A DNA stretch of 64,000 nt from NCBI RefSeq assembly GCF_008831285.2, contig NC_045145.1, positions 6,818,802 through 6,882,801 of the forward strand. The letters run 5' to 3'. Each line of letters starts with the position of its first letter. Position 1 is the stretch's first letter. The DNA is from Nymphaea colorata. Lineage: Eukaryota > Streptophyta > Magnoliopsida > Nymphaeales > Nymphaeaceae. The translations under genes were made by a program, and so were the position numbers. The notes under the pieces were generated by a model, which saw only the letters and a list, made by a program, of their open reading frames with translations, was not told the origin of the DNA and did not search any database. This document shows positions 1 to 12,600 of this stretch, piece after piece.

Positions 1-2376
1 AACGGTGGGAAAATCAGGAACAATCTTCTTACAAAATAACTTGTGAAGATTCTCCTCGAAACATGATTGGTAGATAGAATTTCTTTATCCACCCTCCTCT
101 TTTGTTTCTAAACAACTTTCCTTTTTTTGTCCAGAAAAAAAAATATTAGCGAGTAAATCCCCCATTATGGGTGGGAGATTCGGCTCTCCTCTGAACAGTG
201 GGTTTCCTCCGCTCACTTGGAATAAAGCCCCTACTATCTAAAAGTTGTCTTTTCAATGATGGAGATGTAAATAATACCAATTTAGATCGAATGCAACCCA
301 ATATATCGGAGTAAATGAATGTAGAAACACCAATTCTAAATTGAATTTTTGAGTGCCATCGACTATTACCTGAAGTAAAAATTAAAGAAAAAACTCGAGT
401 AAAAAAATCATGTATCAAAATCAAATTCACTTTTGAATCAAATTTGAATATTCTCATTATTGCATCTGGCGCGCTTGGTCCATATCATAATCAAAAATAA
501 AGTTTTGGAGTTTTAAATGGTGATATTTTTTTCGGGTATAATACAGCGAGCTTGAAAAAAATGAGAAAAAAAGAAAAAATACAGTAAATTTTTAAAAAAA
601 ATAAAAAAATTATAAATAAGAAAAAAATAAAATAAGTGATAAAATAATAACAGAAACATCAAAAAATAAGTAGATTTGCAATAAATAAAAAATAAAAAAA
701 ATTGTTTGGCATTAAAAAATGAAAAAAGTGAAAGATGCGCGTTAGAAAAAGTGTTTTTTTCATTTTTAACGTTTTTTTAGTTTTAAACGACATTTAATTT
801 TCTCTCATTTTTTTCGAAAATAATGTGTTTTTTGTGAGTGTGGTTGAGATACATAAGATAACGTAAGAAAAAAGGAAGAGTAAAACCACCGAACCTTCAG
901 TAATGGGTAACGCATAATTGAATTTGGGGTTAGCTAAGACATCACCACTAAAACAAAGTTATCACAGTACAAAAATACTGATGCATCTTTGTTTGTTATG
1001 TATCGGTTCCAGAAACAGGCATACGCCTTTTTAGCATAAAAAGTTACGAGTCCAAAATCTAAAATCCATGCACAAAGGACAACCAAAGATCCACGAATAA
1101 AACAATTTTTTTCCATTGATCATTTTTCTCAAAAATGCTTGCGCAGAGCAATATATCATAAACAATTTTTTTTTAAAAAAAAAAAGGACAAGGAAAGAAA
1201 AAAGCCTTTGCGGGTAGGCCGCTGAGAATTTCATATTTTCTTAATTGGCAGTATATACGATTATTTAGTAAAAAAACATTTAAAAATTAAGAAATGTAAT
1301 GAATAGAGAACTGGAATCTTGATGGGAAAGTCCGATCCAAACCCGAGCCGGACCCGATCCGTTGGGAGGCTTGGTTGGCTGTCCTTTTTGCCTCATCAAT
1401 GACCCACTTAATGCACCAAACTGAATCACATGTACTTCTTCCCTCCATGTGAGTTGTCGATCCCACACCAGTGAGAGAGACGTGGTCGTAAGCGCGCCAG
1501 GAGCGCAGTGCCGACCGTCGATTTCGAATTTCGCACGCTCCCGATGTAACCGTACATTAGCCTGGTTAAGGACGAGACGGGTCTATTGAGACATCGTTTT
1601 CATTGACGGTCCCCAACTTCTGCCGTTGGAAAATGACTCTCTCGTAAAATTACCGAAACGTCCTTCCCCTAAATCCGTGGTTAAGCTTCGCGTTGAGGTG
1701 TCCCACTTCAAACTGGTCCGGATATGGATCCGACTTCAAATACGAGATCTGGACAAGGTTTGAGTTATATTTGTAAATGGATCAGATCTAGACCGATCTG
1801 TATAGTAATATTGGATCGAAAACGGAGATAGAGCTAAGGTCCATGATTTAGACAACCGGGCAGGAAATTTTGGATCTGGATATCAGATATCCCAATTTTC
1901 TAGGGTAGTCCTACGACCGACACGGCGGATTCGCTCGTGGGGTCACTTCGCTTTCGTCTCAAACCTGTTCTTTAACCGACACGTGGCCTCCGTGCCGTAC
2001 TCTGGGGTTGCCTCATGGCCATCGCCCGACGGTCAACGCACCAATTTTAAGGAGCTCCTCCACTGAGTGCCCCGCGTATCTTTGCTTTCCTGACTTAAAT
2101 ATCCTCATCGACTACCAATCAGATCTCGCTTTGGCCACTAATGACACAAACCTATGAAACAAACACAGCTGACTCCTCTTATTAAATAATGTGCAGATAA
2201 GATGATGATGACATAAACTTTTAAAAGTTAAATCAAATCTTTTATTTTTTATGTGTATATATATATTTACGAATTGAAATTCTAGTCACAAAATGCATCA
2301 TTTGTAATAGTTTTTAGCATCATAATTTTTTTTTAAAACAAACTCAATCAATAATAAGCATTGGTTAGCATATTTT

Positions 2377-2380
<4 letters not shown>
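1..2380. other. Upstream non-coding DNA, A-rich segment and GC-richer segment
   Basis: No gene recognised. 540-770 is strongly A-rich on the + strand. 1320-2110 is GC-richer, with repeated GATC-containing words (GGATC, AGATCT, GATCCG) around 1720-1900 and CACGTGG near 1980. The 103-codon minus-strand ORF at 146-457 shows no similarity I can name; organellar origin was considered but could not be placed. Confidence 0.5.

Positions 2381-2425
<45 letters not shown>
2381..2425. repeat. (TA)n microsatellite
   Basis: Uninterrupted TA dinucleotide run, directly left of the inverted-repeat element at 2459-2689. Confidence 0.95.
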
Positions 2426-2427
<2 letters not shown>

Positions 2428-2458
2428 AGGGAAAGAGAGAGAAGAAAAAAAAAAAAAG

Positions 2459-2689
2459 AATGGTGACTCTTATTCTTTACGGCCACTCGGACATTTAATC
2501 AAGGTCGCGCTCGATCCATCACAATAGATGATTAAGATAACAATAAAGAAAAAAATGTGGTGGACATTGTTATCATCTAGTATTACTTTACATTTTTTTT
2601 CTTTGTTTTTCTCTTACCTATCCTTTTCTTTTAAATAGATGACCTTGATTAGATGGTTGGGTAACTCTGAATAACTATAGTCATCATTT
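2459..2689. mobile_element. MITE with about 48-bp inverted termini
   Basis: Left 2459-2506 (AATGGTGACT ... TTATTC ... ATTTAATCAAGGTC) matches the reverse complement of right 2641-2689 (AATGATGACT ... TTATTC ... ATCTAATCAAGGTC). There is no coding capacity. A degenerate extra right-end-like copy follows at about 2735-2790, then a long TA tract. Same family as 35198-35410. Confidence 0.6.
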
Positions 2690-2792
2690 ATTTTTCTTGT
2701 TTTTCTCTTTACTTTAGTGTCTATCTCTTTTAAATGAAAGCTTTCAATCAAATGGCTGGTTGACTCTAGACAACTATAGTAACAATTAACTC

Positions 2793-2794
<2 letters not shown>

Positions 2795-2873
<79 letters not shown>
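2795..2873. repeat. (TA)n microsatellite, about 79 bp
   Basis: Long pure TA run followed by GAGAGA. Adjacent to a right-end-like copy of the MITE family. Confidence 0.95.
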
Positions 2874-2876
<3 letters not shown>

Positions 2877-3659
2877 GAGAGAGGAATTGAAATCAATTTT
2901 TTATTTTGTTTTTATTAAAATATGTTGAAAAAGGTACGTGGTAATGACATTCATTTTACTATGGTTTCTAGCGATGAAATATATATATATTTTTTGTTAT
3001 GGTTTTTAGATACATAAAATTTAAAAAATAACCATCAAAGCAGAAAGACACAGTATGTTGTTTTCTGTATATTTATAAATACAACTGTATCATTTTGATA
3101 AAACAAGAGTAGGCCTGGCGTAGATTAAGTAAAGCAAACGCATGATCAGTTGAACTTGGGTGGCATTTAAGAGCAATCTCTTGTGAAGCTCTTTCTTAGA
3201 TGATGACTTAGAATTTGCATCCCCACCTCTTTTTTCCTCCACCAAACATTCAATGCCAACTTCTATAACCTTTAGTGAAATGAAAACTAAAAAAAAAAAG
3301 CCATGAATTCGTCATTTTGCCATTGTAATGCTTTCTAGATGTCGCATGCGCAAATCAATAACCTGTACCTAATTTTATGCGGCATAATTATTAAGTTTGA
3401 GTTCTAAATGTCTCAAAAGTTCTTTAGGCGCTGCTGGTGCAACACCGGTAGTGGGCAGTGCGTGGACAAAGTAATAATCATCAATGTGAACATCTTAGCT
3501 TTGATAAAAAAAAAAAAATTTACTACTTTGGTGCTTTAAAAAAATCAATATTCCGGGAGTTTTCCAATCAAACGTATTTATTTTATCCCACTGACCTCAA
3601 TTCTTGAAAAATAATTCGAAGAAAAACTAAAAGTATCGTATGGAAACGAACGAATAGTT

Positions 3660-4130
3660 TTAAACTAACAACTCCTGTGCCGATAAGGTTAAACGACGCA
3701 ACGGTCAGCGAGAAATTGGAACCCGACTGACGGAGAAGGCGTGGTGGGCTGGGGGCCCCATGGATGGGGGGTCGGTCAGATGTCCGATCGGTGGGCCCCG
3801 CTTGTAGCCTTCAAATCAGATTAAGGAGGGGACGTTGATCGGGTGGGTCGTGAGGTTGAGGGGGCAGTCCGGTAATTTGATCATTCCATCGTGGCGATGC
3901 TTGTGGGGCGTCGCCTTAAAGCAAGTGGAGCGGTGGGACCCACGCACGAACGATCGGGAGGGAGGGTAAGAAAAACGGGGAGGGAATTGAGGACATGCAG
4001 GCGACGTCTCCCGGCGTTTGTGTTTGATAAGAAGATGAGTTGATGGCTTCTGCTGACAATTTACATATACGAGGATTGGACTTGTCATTGTGTAGGGATG
4101 AGGTAGAGAGCCGCCTAGGAGTTCCCTTCC
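3660..4130. promoter_or_regulatory. GC-rich island with TCP-type motifs, 2.1-2.6 kb upstream of the SEP-like gene
   Basis: Stands out in GC content from its flanks. Contains GTGGGACCCAC at 3933-3943, a perfect palindromic TCP consensus, and GTGGGCCCC at 3791-3799, a class II TCP-type site. No convincing ORF. It could be an enhancer, the promoter of an unseen transcript, or a transposon fragment. Confidence 0.3.
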
Positions 4131-4390
4131 AATCACTGTAAAACCTTTTCAGGGAAAAAGGTAACTTTTTTATATATATATATCTATTATTTATGTATTT
4201 ATTTCTTTCTTTCTTTCTTACTGTTGTAATTATATTGTGTAGAGTTATGTGTCAATACAATGTTGTTACGAAGGTATATATATATATATATATAAACTGA
4301 AATCATGTGCATGTATTACACCCTTTCTAATATAATACATGAGACAATATGTTACAATAAGCCAACTAATTTCTATAAGACCAAAAATAT

Positions 4391-4625
4391 ATATATAAAT
4401 AAGTAAACAATCACTTAGTTTTTGAGAGTCACTCAATCATCCAATTAAAGCTGACTATCCAAAAAAAATAAATTGTTGAAAAGAAAACAAATGGAGGTAT
4501 AAATTAATATTAGATGATGAAATTATCAATCACCCTTTTTTTTCTTGTTTTTCTTTTAATTGTCCTTCATTTTGAATTAGACAATCTTAATTAGATAGCT
4601 TATATATATATATATATATATATAT
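4391..4625. mobile_element. Probable third, decayed copy of the TA-associated MITE family
   Basis: The left part has AATCACTTAG ... GAGAGTCACTCAATCATCCAA, like the left end of 35198-35410. The right part has TTAGACAATCTTAATTAGAT running into (TA)n at 4603-4624, like a truncated right end. Confidence 0.4.
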
Positions 4626-5269
4626 ACATGAATGTGACCCTAAAGATATGATAGGTGCAAGTTGTTGAGTAGACAACATGTTCAATTTTAGGTGTAGATT
4701 ACTCAACAAGAAACCATCGATTCCTAGTCGTTACAATCCAAAAACCAGTATCTTTATTAATACATATAACACTGAATGGAGAGAGAGAGAGAGAGATTGA
4801 TTTAGATACTTCAATGGTAATGTGAGTTTCATGATTGAAGAAGGGTCATGTTCTTAGGTGCTGGCTTACGCGTGCATATATATATGTGTCTTCACGTGCA
4901 TGCTTTATGCGTGTCAATGTCTTACCTTCATTCGCTAAACGAGTGAGCATATAAATTACCTCTGAAGAATCTAACCTACCTAATTAAGTTAGCACAACGA
5001 CAACTATTTCCAACAAATAGCCTTATTTAATTATGAAGTTCAAAAACGATCGAAACTTGTGGTGCTTTTGTTTTGTTTTGTGTATGTTCTATATATGTTC
5101 ACACTCACGCACGCACACATTACACATCCTATATATACATAAAAAGAGATGTTAGTTTATACCCAAACTGAAGAATCCATGTCGGTTTGCCCATACAAGT
5201 TAGTTTTTTGAAATTCAATCACATGGAAGTGAACTATATACCTCGTGACTTTATGAGTAAAGGTAACCA

Positions 5270-5345
5270 ACCCTAAGGGGCATAGCATAGTTGGTTGGGT
5301 TATGACCTTATATAAAAATATGTTTCAAGTTCGATTCTCGTGGGC
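5270..5345 (+). mobile_element. tRNA-derived SINE-like head
   Basis: Box A-like TAGCATAGTTGG (5283-5294) and box B-like GTTCGATTC (5329-5337) occur at tRNA-like spacing. The cloverleaf is not intact, so this reads as the 5' end of a SINE rather than a tRNA gene. Its 3' end was not found. Confidence 0.4.
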
Positions 5346-5776
5346 GTTATGTTCTTGTGTTTTAAGATGGTAGAGTGCGACATCCAAGTTGAAGTCTGCA
5401 ATGTTGCTATCGTTGACACCGACACAATTCATGACTCCAGAGGCAAGAGGAATGAGGGGACTTTTGGGTCTCATTTCGAGTGGTGTGAACTGTTTGCCCG
5501 CATGACATTATTTTCATATTTTAACGTCTAATATCAATTAACCGGCATGACATTATTTTCATATTTTAACCTCTAACATCAATTAAAGAGTAATGGTGAT
5601 GAGAATCAAAGATAATACATACCATTCACGCGCCTGAGGTCTAACCATCTAAACTTAAACAATAGATTTGGTTGGAGAGAGGTAAAGATTGTGTGGTCGG
5701 ATTAAAAATGTGTCCGAGCAAACGAGTCGAACTACAAATAAGGAGAAATAATTGTCTTTCTTTCAAGAAATACGGA

Positions 5777-5808
<32 letters not shown>

Positions 5809-5999
5809 AGGGCTTCTTACCTCGTCTGAGAGTCGTATTGGGGAGATGAGGGATGGGGATCAGCAATGGCCCTGTAGACATCTGACACGCGTGCCAAAAC
5901 CTCCGAACCAAAAAAAATGAAGGAAGCAATCTTTTAACGTGACACCAATTTTCCATAATTTCATTTCACACCGATTAAACAAACGCATAAGAAAATACT

Positions 6000-6233
6000 G
6001 CGAGGAATAAAAAGCCAGCAAACTGTTCTTATTGGTTCTCTTTCTTTCTTTCTCTCTCTCTCTCTCTGTGTTGCCTGGCAGATCACAGCTCTCTCTCTCT
6101 CTCTCGCTCTCTCTACCTTTTTAGCTTTTCTTTTCTGCAAGAAGGGTTCTTCAGAACATAAATAGAGCACCAAGAAATAGAATAGAATAGAATAGAAATA
6201 AGGAAGAAAGAGAAAAGGGGGAAGGAAAGGAGG
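6000..6233 (+). promoter_or_regulatory. Core promoter / 5' leader of the SEP-like gene
   Basis: A TATA-like AATAAAAAG lies at 6006-6014, followed by an inverted CCAAT (ATTGG, about 6031-6035) and two CT-rich tracts (about 6039-6068 and 6089-6113) of the pyrimidine-patch kind common at plant transcription starts. A GA tract sits further up at 5777-5803. The leader next to the ATG is purine-rich with short repeats of AATAG. GA/CT repeats can bind BBR/BPC factors, which are known regulators of plant homeotic MADS genes. The transcription start is inferred only. Confidence 0.5.
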
Positions 6234-8351
6234 ATGGGAAGAGGCAGAGTGGAGCTCAAGAGGATAGAGAACAAGATAAACAGACAGGTTACTTTTGCGA
6301 AGAGGAGGAATGGCCTACTCAAGAAGGCATACGAGCTTTCTGTACTCTGCGATGCCGAGGTCGCCCTTATCATCTTCTCCAACAGAGGCAAGCTCTACGA
6401 GTTCTGCAGCAGCTCTAGGTAGTCCCACACACCCTCCGTTCCTTCCATCTCTCCTTTTCTCTCTTTCTCTCTCCCCCCTCCATTCCCCTTCCTCAATTGA
6501 CCTCCTAAGTGCATATATACATATATACATATGATTATCTTCTTCTTCTTCTTCATCTTCTTCTTAAAAACAGGAGAAGATGACATTCCCACACATGATG
6601 GCTATCACTTTTTTTGGTCTAGAAGGTGCAGATGGGTTTTCACTAAGGTTTTTTTTAAATATCCAAAAATCCCATCTTTGTTTGTCATATGTTTTCTGGG
6701 CCTGCTTTTACATGATTTTCCCCGTTTGTCCTTTTCTCACAAGAGATCTGGGTTAGAAAAGATATACAGTTATTGATAGCACAGCTACCATGTCAAGAAA
6801 AGGTTGTGATTCATAATCCGCAGTCTGATCCATGCCACAAGCATCATATTTTTTAGGACCCATGCCAAGGAGGCTTGAAAATTGGGGTTTGATGCAGGTC
6901 TCCATGCTAAAGATTTACAGGAAAGGCTTTTCTTGCTAAATATTTCTCTGTGATATTGAAGAATCTTCGGTTAAAAACCAATATGCCAAACTGGTTTTTC
7001 CCCCTGCCCATCTCTCATCACCCTTATGAGCAAAACTCCCCGGGACCAAATCATCTTTTCATGGGGTTTCGGAACAAGTTTCTTGTTAGAAAAGAAATAT
7101 TCTTATCTTCGGTTTTCTTTTCCCTTGACTATACAAAATCTATAGGCTGTTTCCTTGACCAAAAATATAGAGTTTCTTCCCTCGAAAAAGATATGCACTG
7201 AACATGCAAGATCATATTTGAGATCCACTACGGCTACCCACTCGGGGGAAGTCATGAGAAATACTGGATATGGTCCTGTGAACTTTTCGGATAGATCAAA
7301 AGCGAGCTTTTGTTGAAATTTCACAGTATTTATTCATCGTTAGCTGATTTTTCCTGTGAGTGATCATTATGATCGTTCCATATATGAGGATCGGTGAAAG
7401 TTTAGATCTTCACAAGCAATTTTATATAAGGTTTAATGATAATAAGCAACAGTTTTTTTCTTTTTTGTTGCTTCCTAACAATATGAAAAACCACGGACGT
7501 CGAGTACTTGACGATGATGGAGGGAAACCCTAGAAAAGAGTGTTCCATTACATCAAGGGGTTCGACTTGAACTATATTGTACTTTCTCTGTTATGTTTTT
7601 TTACTTTTGTATGTTGAATTTGTACCCGCGTTCAACACGTAGTTGGTGTCCTTGAAAACTACAGCTGCACTGCTTACAGAGTTTACTTTGGTCATCTCCT
7701 TCCTTTATAAAAGACATATACTTAATTTTTTTTTTGGTCCGTTATGATCATGATCATAGAGTATGCAGATGCGGGCGATTAGAAAGTGTCTGCTTCAGCC
7801 AACTTTCTGTAGCTGAAGAAGAATGCATCGTAAGATGGCATGAGAAAAATCTCTTCCACTGTGCAATGTCATGTCAGTCTGCCTTGTCATGTCACTGTGC
7901 CGTGACATAGAATATATTTGTCCAAATCATATAACTGAAGATTATACTGTATGGAACTTAAACGTTATATTTTTCAGCCTCTAATAATTGGTTTGGTGCA
8001 GGAGCACAAATAATATTGTCTTGTAGCCGATTCGTTTATTACTTAACCTGTGTTCCACACATTTAAGTGACGATATGTCCCTTTTAGTTCTCCAATAAAG
8101 AACAACTGTGTGGATGCTTGCATGCATTTGCTGTGAGGATGCCTATTTTGAAGGCTTACAGAGGCTTTTCCGTTTTGTTCTTCTCTCCGATGTAATAAAG
8201 GCCATTCACTACTTTCTCAATAAAACCTCTGGGGTTCCATCCTTGTTTCCTACTAAGGACTGGCGGCTCTTGTGCGTAATACTCCTCCACATATATACAC
8301 ACACACGCACAGAGAGAGAAAGAGAGTGGAGAGAGGAACAGAGAGAGATCG

Positions 8352-8398
<47 letters not shown>

Positions 8399-9578
8399 GT
8401 ATATGGCAGACTATTTAGGACAGAGACAAAAAGCAAACACCCCCAAAATAGGTTATCTAATTATTTTTTGTGCCATCTAAGTATAAAAATATGATCTTTA
8501 TGAGTGGTCTGATATAAAACGTGCAAGGTTTTTTTTTAGGCTTTAAATGTGCCATCTTAATCATAAAAAAATCTAATACATGGAAATTTTATGGTAGTAA
8601 AATCAGTAACTTTAATGAAAATAACTTGAATTAAAAATGTTGTGTTACATAGTAATCCTGGACATTTTAGATGTTAATCTTTGAATTTAAATATTGTTTA
8701 ATATGAACTTAAGTGGTCTGGGATATACACGTTCCCACACGCACACCTACACACCCGAACCATGTCTCCAATTTGTCTGGTTTTCTAGTGCTTCTTGGCT
8801 CTACAGTACTGTTATGTTGTTTGTCACAAGTCCGATCATATTCATGGGTGAAAAATGTTAACATTTGATCATATTAAAAAACATTTTGAATGAAGACATA
8901 AGCTAATCTTCAAGGTTTTAAAAATTGACAAACTTAGCTTTCGCTGTTCATAAATCTAATATTGATATTGAATTTTCAAATTTTTATTTACTGTTATACT
9001 TTCATGTTATTTATACGATAAGGCTGATCAAAGACAACTTAGGACAACAGAAGGCATGAATGGATGGCATATTTGAGAATTTTTTGTAACAGTAAACTGA
9101 AGATATGTGCATCATGTTCAAGTACTTTCTTGACATAGGAGTGATTGGTTAAATTAATTTCTCTATTATAGGATAAATATTTATAACATCTGTATAGATG
9201 AACAAAAGGAGACACTTCTTTCAAAAGCCAGATGATCTACTGTAATTGCCATGAAATACCTTAAATACTTTGATCGATTATCCTTTACGTACTTGCACTT
9301 TCATAGAAAATTTGTTGCTTATTTAGTATGTTTAAATGATGATCTGATGTTTTTAGCTTCCCGGTAACATGATGCATCTAACTGTCAGAATTGAAAGTTG
9401 TTATCCTAAATGTTAGTCTTGAGATGATGCCCTGGCCCATATTCTATGGTCTATTTTAAGAAAGGTGGGAGCATGTGTGCATGTGCATGTCTATATGTGT
9501 GCATTCAATCTTCCGCCAGTTCTTGAGAACTGCCTTATTATCCATGTAGAATAGGCTGCAGTTTTGATTACTTCTTTC

Positions 9579-9633
<55 letters not shown>

Positions 9634-12600
9634 GAGAGAGAGAGAGAGAGGAAGGGAGCGGAGGTGGGGTGGATGAGTAAATATGAACATTATATGGATA
9701 TATTATGAGCCATACATATAACTTAGATGAAGGTTTACAAAGATTCATGTGTAAAATTATATTTTTTAAGGTAGAAGTTGTGATTCATCTTTCTGAATAC
9801 GTAAATTTACACCAAGCACCTTGTGAACAATTAATTAAGTTTTTCAGATCATCATAACCAATGCACATAGTTGTACGTATTTATACCACTCGGTAAAAGG
9901 GAATAATGCTTGTCTTAAGCAAGAGGCAAGGATCCTCCAACACCAACACCACATTGAAATAAACACATACAATAGTCTCTCTCTATCTTTCCCAAGTTTT
10001 CCACCACTTCTTGACCTATCAAATAATGGAACATGGAGGATCAACCTGTCATTTCCAAGTGGTTGCTGGAAAGTGCCAATTAGCCTCATATCATGCTACA
10101 CATCGCACCATGAAAGAGGCTATGAAGTATGAAACAAGTTAGTATTGAGCATATGAATATACAAACTTCTCAAGATTTCTTAGTTTCAAATTTTCTTTAC
10201 CATAACCTGGACGTTTTGTAACATTCTCAAGAGATAAAGGCTTTGATAAGCTTATTTGTTTTTCACTCAGCAGTATATTGAGCTATCGGCATTATATTGG
10301 CACTCGATAATCTTGATGAAAAATGTTGCTGCTCCCATAGAGTGCATGTTAGTGTGTGTATTATTTAATTGGCTTTATTGTAGGTTACTAATGTTTCGAA
10401 ATTTGAAGATTTTTTCTCTCTGTTTCTAAAAGCCTAATTCAGGTTCAGGCTAATCCATGTAAAATTATTACCCGGCAAACTTAGAGTTCTCTAAAGTTCA
10501 GTTTGGTGTCTGAAGTCTACCACCTTGAGTGAACTTAAAAAATAAGTTAGATTTTCTATTTTATGTTGCAGATGTTCAATAGAGTTTATCTATACGTACT
10601 TGGTTTACTTTGGATGGCTTGGTAAGTGGATTGACTAATTCTGAAACACGTTGTCACTTTATCGAAGGTTTTGATTAAAAGTTACATGTGGACAAACACT
10701 GCTGACTTTGCAAAACCTCCTTTCACTTGAGTTGGTTTTCTTATCAAGAAGAAAAAAGATGAGCAAAACTTTGTGGAGTTTAGTTATTTAATCCAATCAT
10801 GTCGTGATATTTCATATTGTCAACTGCATGTTATAAGTAGATTATCTTCAGAAATTTTGAAATCAGAATTAAGTTGCATTAGATTCATCAGAATAACGCC
10901 AAAGGGTATCCCTCATGATAGTACTTGTAATTATGTTTATGAAGGGATTGGTTATGGATTTATAAATGATGGATGTCATATAAAATTTCTCTACTAACCC
11001 TAGTCAAAAGTATCATGTGGATTAATATAGAAAGCACTTAATATTATCGAAGCTACAATTTTCTCCACCTATCCACCATACATTGCATTATTATTGAGAG
11101 GTACTGCGGGAATGTTGGAGGTGATGATAGTTTTACTGCAGGTTGAATGCCCAAAGGTGAAATGTTAGAATACGTTTTGGATTGACATATACTTTAGCCA
11201 TATTCAGAACGCATTAATTTGTGTTATATATGCTGCACATTGCCAAGCATTAATGCCATAATGTTCTTAAATAGCATGAAACAACATTAAACATATAATT
11301 TGCCTTTATTTTTCAAGATAAAACATTTAAAAGTTAAAAAAAAAAAATCCTACAACATATTGAAATTTATTTTAGATCTAAAATGGATTTTTTTCAGTAA
11401 TAAGACAAAAAATGAGTCGTAATGAAGAAGTCATGACATATAGTGTCAAAAATATCCATTTTTAATTTGTTTGAAAAGTAACGTCATAACCATTGATAGG
11501 AATTGGCTCAGCCCAAAAGGAGAAATTTCTTCTTCCTCATTAGAATGCTCTTTCAGACAAGTTTCTCTGGACATTGGCATAAAAAAAAATGTTTGACCAA
11601 ATGACAACAATATTTGTTTCATTATATATTACTTTCTTTAGTTGAAATTATGTCACCTACTAAATTTTCTGTAACGAATTTGTTGTATCATAATGTACCT
11701 TAAAGTATAATGTACCTTAAAGTTTATTTTACTTTTTATATGAATTAGACATTTTCCTCCTTCTATTGTGCTATATATATGTGACCTTTCAAAGAGTTGG
11801 AATACTTAAATAAAGTTACGTTTATCAATCATGTCAGCTTGAACTTTTAATACAACTAGTCAGACGTGTATCTAATTTAATTAGTTATATTGTTACTTAT
11901 AGTGCAATTTAGAAGCCTTTATTATCTCATAGTTTAGTTCAACGTGAAGTGCATTGAGTAATAATGAGAAAGTTCGACAACTAAGGATGACAATGAAGAG
12001 CTTAACAAAAAACACGGCTGGCTTCTTTTGTATAACAACATTTACTTATTGATATATTATGTCCCTCAATCACTTTCTATGTATTTGAGGGGTCCAAATT
12101 TTTTTAAAAACATCCTTAATGGATAAAAACAAAACATTTAAATATTTAAATACAAGATATCATACAAAAGATTGCACATATTATGTATTCTTATGTGATG
12201 CAAATATTATAGTTATTTAAATATTCAAGCTTATGTAAGTTTGCCATAAATTATAGATCTCTAAGCTATGCATTATCAAGTATTTTATTCTTGTGCTATA
12301 AAAAATTTTGCTTCATCTTTTAAAAATATACTATTCAATTTAATGCAATCTTTTTATTGCATAAGGACAACATTAATTTAAAATTAAAATGCAGTTATAT
12401 AAAAAAGACAAGGACATATAGGGTTGTTCACGAGCTGAGTTCCAGCTGACTCAGCTGGGCTTGAAATTGGCTTGAGTGGAATAACCCACAAGTCAAGATT
12501 TGCTCAAGCTCAAGTTGATCTTGAGTTGGGCTTGGCTCGAGCTTGGAGTGCTTGAACTTGGCTCGGCTAAGCTCGGGCCAAGTTCGGTTGGAGCTTAGCC

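Noticed and set aside
146-457. Minus-strand 103-codon ORF as a plastid- or mitochondrion-derived insertion
   Set aside because: The style of the sequence suggested organellar DNA, but I could not place it in any organellar gene I know, so no claim is made.
5270-5345. A functional tRNA gene
   Set aside because: Box A and B are present but no acceptor stem or anticodon arm can be drawn; a SINE head is the better explanation.
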